From: JAJBWD01 sp041670885
GTDB lineage: Bacteria; Bacillota; Clostridia; Clostridiales; Clostridiaceae
DNA: 6,956 bases
Direction of reading: 5' to 3'
Assembly (NCBI GenBank): GCA_041670885.1
Contig: JBAXYJ010000153.1
Location: 1-6,956 of the forward strand
The translations under genes were made by a program, and so were the position numbers. Positions 5,154 to 6,956 of this stretch are shown one piece after another. The notes under the pieces were generated by a model, which worked only from the letters and a program-made list of their open reading frames with translations, was not told the DNA's origin and searched no databases. How positions within the stretch are numbered: position 1 is the first letter of the stretch; each line of letters begins with the position of its first letter.

Positions 5154-6230
5154 ATGATACAAGAAAGACTTAACAAAATTTTAAAATTAATGAGCGATAT
5201 GAAAATGCCTCAAATGATAGTGTCTGACTCAAACACCATTTTCTATCTTACCGGCAGATGGTTTCATACAGGGGAGAGAATGATTGCTCTCTATATTAAT
5301 TTAAATGGAAATAATAAATTGTTTCTTAATGAGTTATTCCCTGTAAATCAGGACCTTGGAATTGAAATAGTTAGGTTTAATGATAATCAGGAACCTGTAT
5401 CAAAGCTAGCTGAACATGTGGAAAAAGATAAGCCTATAGGTATTGATAAAACATGGCCATCACGTTTCTTATTAAAGCTTATGGAACTTGGCGGCGGAAG
5501 CAGCTTTATAAATGGTTCTGAAATTACTGATAGAGTAAGAATGAGCAAGGATAAGAAAGAGAGAGAGCTTATGAGGGCATCTTCAAGGGTTAATGATGCT
5601 GCTGTGGACAAGCTGATAAAGTTAATATCTCCAAAATACACAGAAGAGGAATTGGGACAAATGCTTATGGGTATATATAAGGAAATGGGAGCAGAATCAT
5701 TTTCTTTTGATCCAATAGTAGCATATGGAGCAAATGCTTCAGATCCACATCATGGAAATGATAATTCCACTTTAAAAGAAGGGGATAATATTGTTATAGA
5801 TATTGGCTGCAGGAAAGATTCCTACTGCTCGGATATGACCAGAACAGTTTTTTATAAGTTTGCTTCAGAAAAAAGCAGGGAAGTGTATGAAATTGTAAAA
5901 GAAGCTAACAGGCGGGGAATTGAGAAAGTTAAGCCCGGAGCTAAATTTTGCGACATTGATGCTGCTGCCAGGGATTATATAGAAGAAAAAGGTTATGGAA
6001 AATATTTCACTCATAGACTGGGACATTCCATAGGAATAGAAGATCATGATTTTGGCGATGTTTCATCAGTTAATTTAGATACAGTAGAGCCGGGAATGAT
6101 ATTTTCTATAGAACCGGGAATCTACCTTCCCGGAGATGTTGGGGTTCGTATTGAAGATTTAGTTTTGGTAACTATTGATGGCTGCGAAGTGCTAAACAAA
6201 TATAATAAAGAGCTTACAATAATAGAATAG
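5154..6230 (+). CDS. M24 metallopeptidase, Xaa-Pro aminopeptidase/dipeptidase type
   Basis: M24 peptidases of this kind remove residues before proline from peptides, using two metal ions, in the cytoplasm. ATG 5154 is chosen because AGGAG (5141-5145) lies 8 nt before it; the frame could extend upstream to TTG 5109, but that has no site. This gives 358 aa, typical of short PepP/PepQ proteins. Residues 1 to about 125 form the creatinase-like N-terminal domain. The pita-bread catalytic domain carries all five metal ligands: Asp216 (IDIGC), Asp227 (SDMTRT), His291 (GHSIGIEDH), Glu320 (SIEPGIY) and Glu334 (RIEDLV), with His200 in DPHHGN near the substrate site. It therefore looks intact. Whether it acts as an aminopeptidase or a dipeptidase cannot be read from sequence. 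It follows the GreA-like gene by 65 bp with only a weak possible promoter between, so cotranscription is likely. Confidence 0.92.
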   Translation: MIQERLNKILKLMSDMKMPQMIVSDSNTIFYLTGRWFHTGERMIALYINLNGNNKLFLNELFPVNQDLGIEIVRFNDNQEPVSKLAEHVEKDKPIGIDKTWPSRFLLKLMELGGGSSFINGSEITDRVRMSKDKKERELMRASSRVNDAAVDKLIKLISPKYTEEELGQMLMGIYKEMGAESFSFDPIVAYGANASDPHHGNDNSTLKEGDNIVIDIGCRKDSYCSDMTRTVFYKFASEKSREVYEIVKEANRRGIEKVKPGAKFCDIDAAARDYIEEKGYGKYFTHRLGHSIGIEDHDFGDVSSVNLDTVEPGMIFSIEPGIYLPGDVGVRIEDLVLVTIDGCEVLNKYNKELTIIE

Positions 6231-6471
6231 AAGTTTGGCACTATTATGAGTTTGTTACACAGCCTCTGGGAATTATGTTAACTGACAGGAAATTAGGTTA
6301 GCTTATCATTAAATTCCAGGTCACTTGTTATAAAATTACTGTACCTTGAATAATCATGATTAGCAGGTGCTTTATTTATTAAAGGTAGCTGACTGTATAT
6401 TTGTAGTGGGGGAAATCACTACAAATCGGCAGCAAATAATTTGTCTGGATTGAAAATGGCTATAAATTTAC
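6231..6471. other. Non-coding region after the peptidase gene
   Basis: No reading frame here has a start with a ribosome binding site on either strand. TAATCATGATTA (6351-6362) is a perfect 12-bp palindrome, and a strong hairpin follows at 6399-6426. No ordinary terminator for the peptidase gene is seen close to its stop. A small RNA or a long 3' leader is possible but unproven. Confidence 0.4.
6399..6426. other. Strong hairpin without a T-tract
   Basis: ATTTGTAGTG (6399-6408) pairs perfectly with CACTACAAAT (6417-6426) around GGGGAAAT. Flanking GCTG (6388-6391) and CAGC (6430-6433) can add a lower stem across an internal loop. No T-run follows, so it is not a standard terminator. A third element, ATTTGT near 6439, could pair with ACAAAT (6421-6426) instead, giving two exclusive folds. 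Confidence 0.6.
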
Positions 6472-6528
6472 ATAAATAAACAAATAAAGCCCTCAATTGG
6501 TTACATGTGCTTTCCAATTGAAGGCTTT
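6472..6528 (-). terminator. Terminator of the 77-aa minus-strand gene
   Basis: A 15-bp stem joins 6486-6500 and 6514-6528 around a 13-nt loop. On the minus strand one G-U is the only non-Watson-Crick pair, and a T-rich tail (TTTATTTGTTTATTT) follows. The plus strand has a C-A mismatch at that point but could also terminate transcripts arriving from the left. Confidence 0.8.
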
Positions 6529-6546
6529 ACTTGAATTTAAAACTAA

Positions 6547-6780
6547 TTATTTAATTCCTTCTGCTATCTTAATTATAATATTTATTCTTTCACCACCTAA
6601 AGCATTGGCTAATTTTGTTGGTATAAATCCATTTTTGTAAACTCTGTTTTCATTAGCACTTATTATAGCTGTTACAGTTTGCTCTAGTTTTTCATAATCA
6701 ATTAAGCCATCAAGATATGTGTCAACTAAATCTTTTAATTTGCTTTCTAATTCCTTTGGATTTTTGTAGGCTGCTCTCAT
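6547..6780 (-). CDS. Conserved clostridial small protein, 77 aa, unknown function
   Basis: The product runs MRAAYKNPKELESKLKDLVD, a helical middle (DYEKLEQTVTAIISANE), then RVYKNGFIPTKLANALGGER and a hydrophobic helix at the end. It resembles small uncharacterised proteins found in many clostridia (I think the TIGR04540 family, from memory only), where the pattern KNPKEL...LVD.YLDGLI.YE...I.ANE.R.YK.G...KLA..LG.ER recurs. It is soluble, all-helical and without Cys; the C-terminal half has a helix-turn-helix-like look but no clear DNA-binding motif. AGGAG (6794-6790) lies 9 nt before the ATG, and a strong terminator follows the stop. It is transcribed alone. TATAAT at 6831-6826 on the minus strand is a good -10 box with an AT-rich, poor -35. 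Confidence 0.82.
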   Translation of the reverse strand: MRAAYKNPKELESKLKDLVDTYLDGLIDYEKLEQTVTAIISANENRVYKNGFIPTKLANALGGERINIIIKIAEGIK

Positions 6781-6825
6781 TTTAATTTTCTCCTATTACT
6801 TAATATTATTTTTTATAATAAGTAC

Positions 6826-6831
6826 ATTATA
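6826..6831 (-). promoter_or_regulatory. Candidate -10 box of the 77-aa gene
   Basis: TATAAT on the minus strand lies about 45 bp upstream of the ATG. Around 18 bp further upstream only TTATTA (3/6) is available as a -35, so the assignment is tentative in this AT-rich stretch. Confidence 0.4.
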
Positions 6832-6919
6832 CTATATGTTTAATAAATTTAATAATTATAATATGTATCTGTCATCTGAAGTTATGATAAACTTATCTTT
6901 GAAAGAGGTGTTAATTATA

Positions 6920-6956
6920 TTGAATGAAGTTAAAACTTTTACAAATAGAAAATTCG
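6920..6956 (+). CDS. Start of a gene cut by the window edge, possibly BRO/antirepressor-like
   Basis: AAAGAGGTG (6902-6910) is followed after 9 nt by TTG 6920, which opens MNEVKTFTNRKF to the window end. The alternative ATG 6924 in another frame gives MKLKLLQIENS with a 13-nt gap, less well spaced. I prefer TTG because F-x-N-x-x-F close to the N-terminus resembles the start of BRO-N domains of phage and clostridial antirepressors. The last base, G, would suit the glycine usually next. Twelve residues cannot prove this. Confidence 0.4.
   Translation, partial: MNEVKTFTNRKF

Noticed and set aside
5387..5641. 84-codon minus-strand frame inside the peptidase gene
   Set aside because: A Ser/Leu-rich shadow of the M24 gene with no independent support.
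5865..6047. 60-codon minus-strand frame inside the peptidase gene
   Set aside because: It lies wholly opposite the metal-binding part of the M24 gene and has no ribosome binding site.

Overview
The window is AT-rich DNA with strong AGGAGG-type ribosome binding sites, short intergenic terminators and Clostridia-type proteins. It most likely comes from the chromosome of a Clostridium (sensu stricto) or close relative. Supporting signs are a topB of clostridial type, a DUF5662-like protein, and a 77-aa protein like those common in clostridia. A good match to a sporulation sigma-G promoter also points to a spore former. The species cannot be named from the sequence alone.

Layout, left to right. 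Bases 1-47 are the end of a plus-strand gene, closed by a clear terminator (96-125). A topoisomerase III gene follows (203-2362), and behind its stop codon the same frame stays open for 60 more codons (to 2545). Next is a cluster of very small genes: a 52-aa protein on the minus strand (2822-2664) behind a sigma-G-like promoter, and a divergent 43-aa protein on the plus strand (2988-3119). Then come a 181-aa DUF5662-like protein with an HD-type set of His/Asp residues (3365-3910) and a 54-aa charged, helical protein on the minus strand (4315-4151).

The most structured non-coding DNA is at 4520-4602. Two abutting copies of a GC-rich 21-bp repeat end 5 bp before a near-consensus promoter, whose -10 box is the left half of the core of a perfect 16-bp palindrome. 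This promoter drives a divergent GreA/GreB-family transcript cleavage factor (4627-5088). An M24 metallopeptidase of the Xaa-Pro type (5154-6230) follows 65 bp downstream and may be cotranscribed.

After a 316-bp non-coding stretch with a strong hairpin there is a 77-aa minus-strand protein (6780-6547). The window closes with the first codons of a plus-strand gene (from about 6920) whose N-terminus resembles BRO-type antirepressors.

The genes do not form one obvious pathway. The window looks like housekeeping and accessory genes interleaved with small, individually terminated genes, several probably sporulation-related or of unknown role. No tRNA, rRNA, CRISPR array or complete mobile element was seen. 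The best leads are the tandem repeat and palindromic promoter of the GreA-like gene, the sigma-G-like small gene, and the open frame behind topB.
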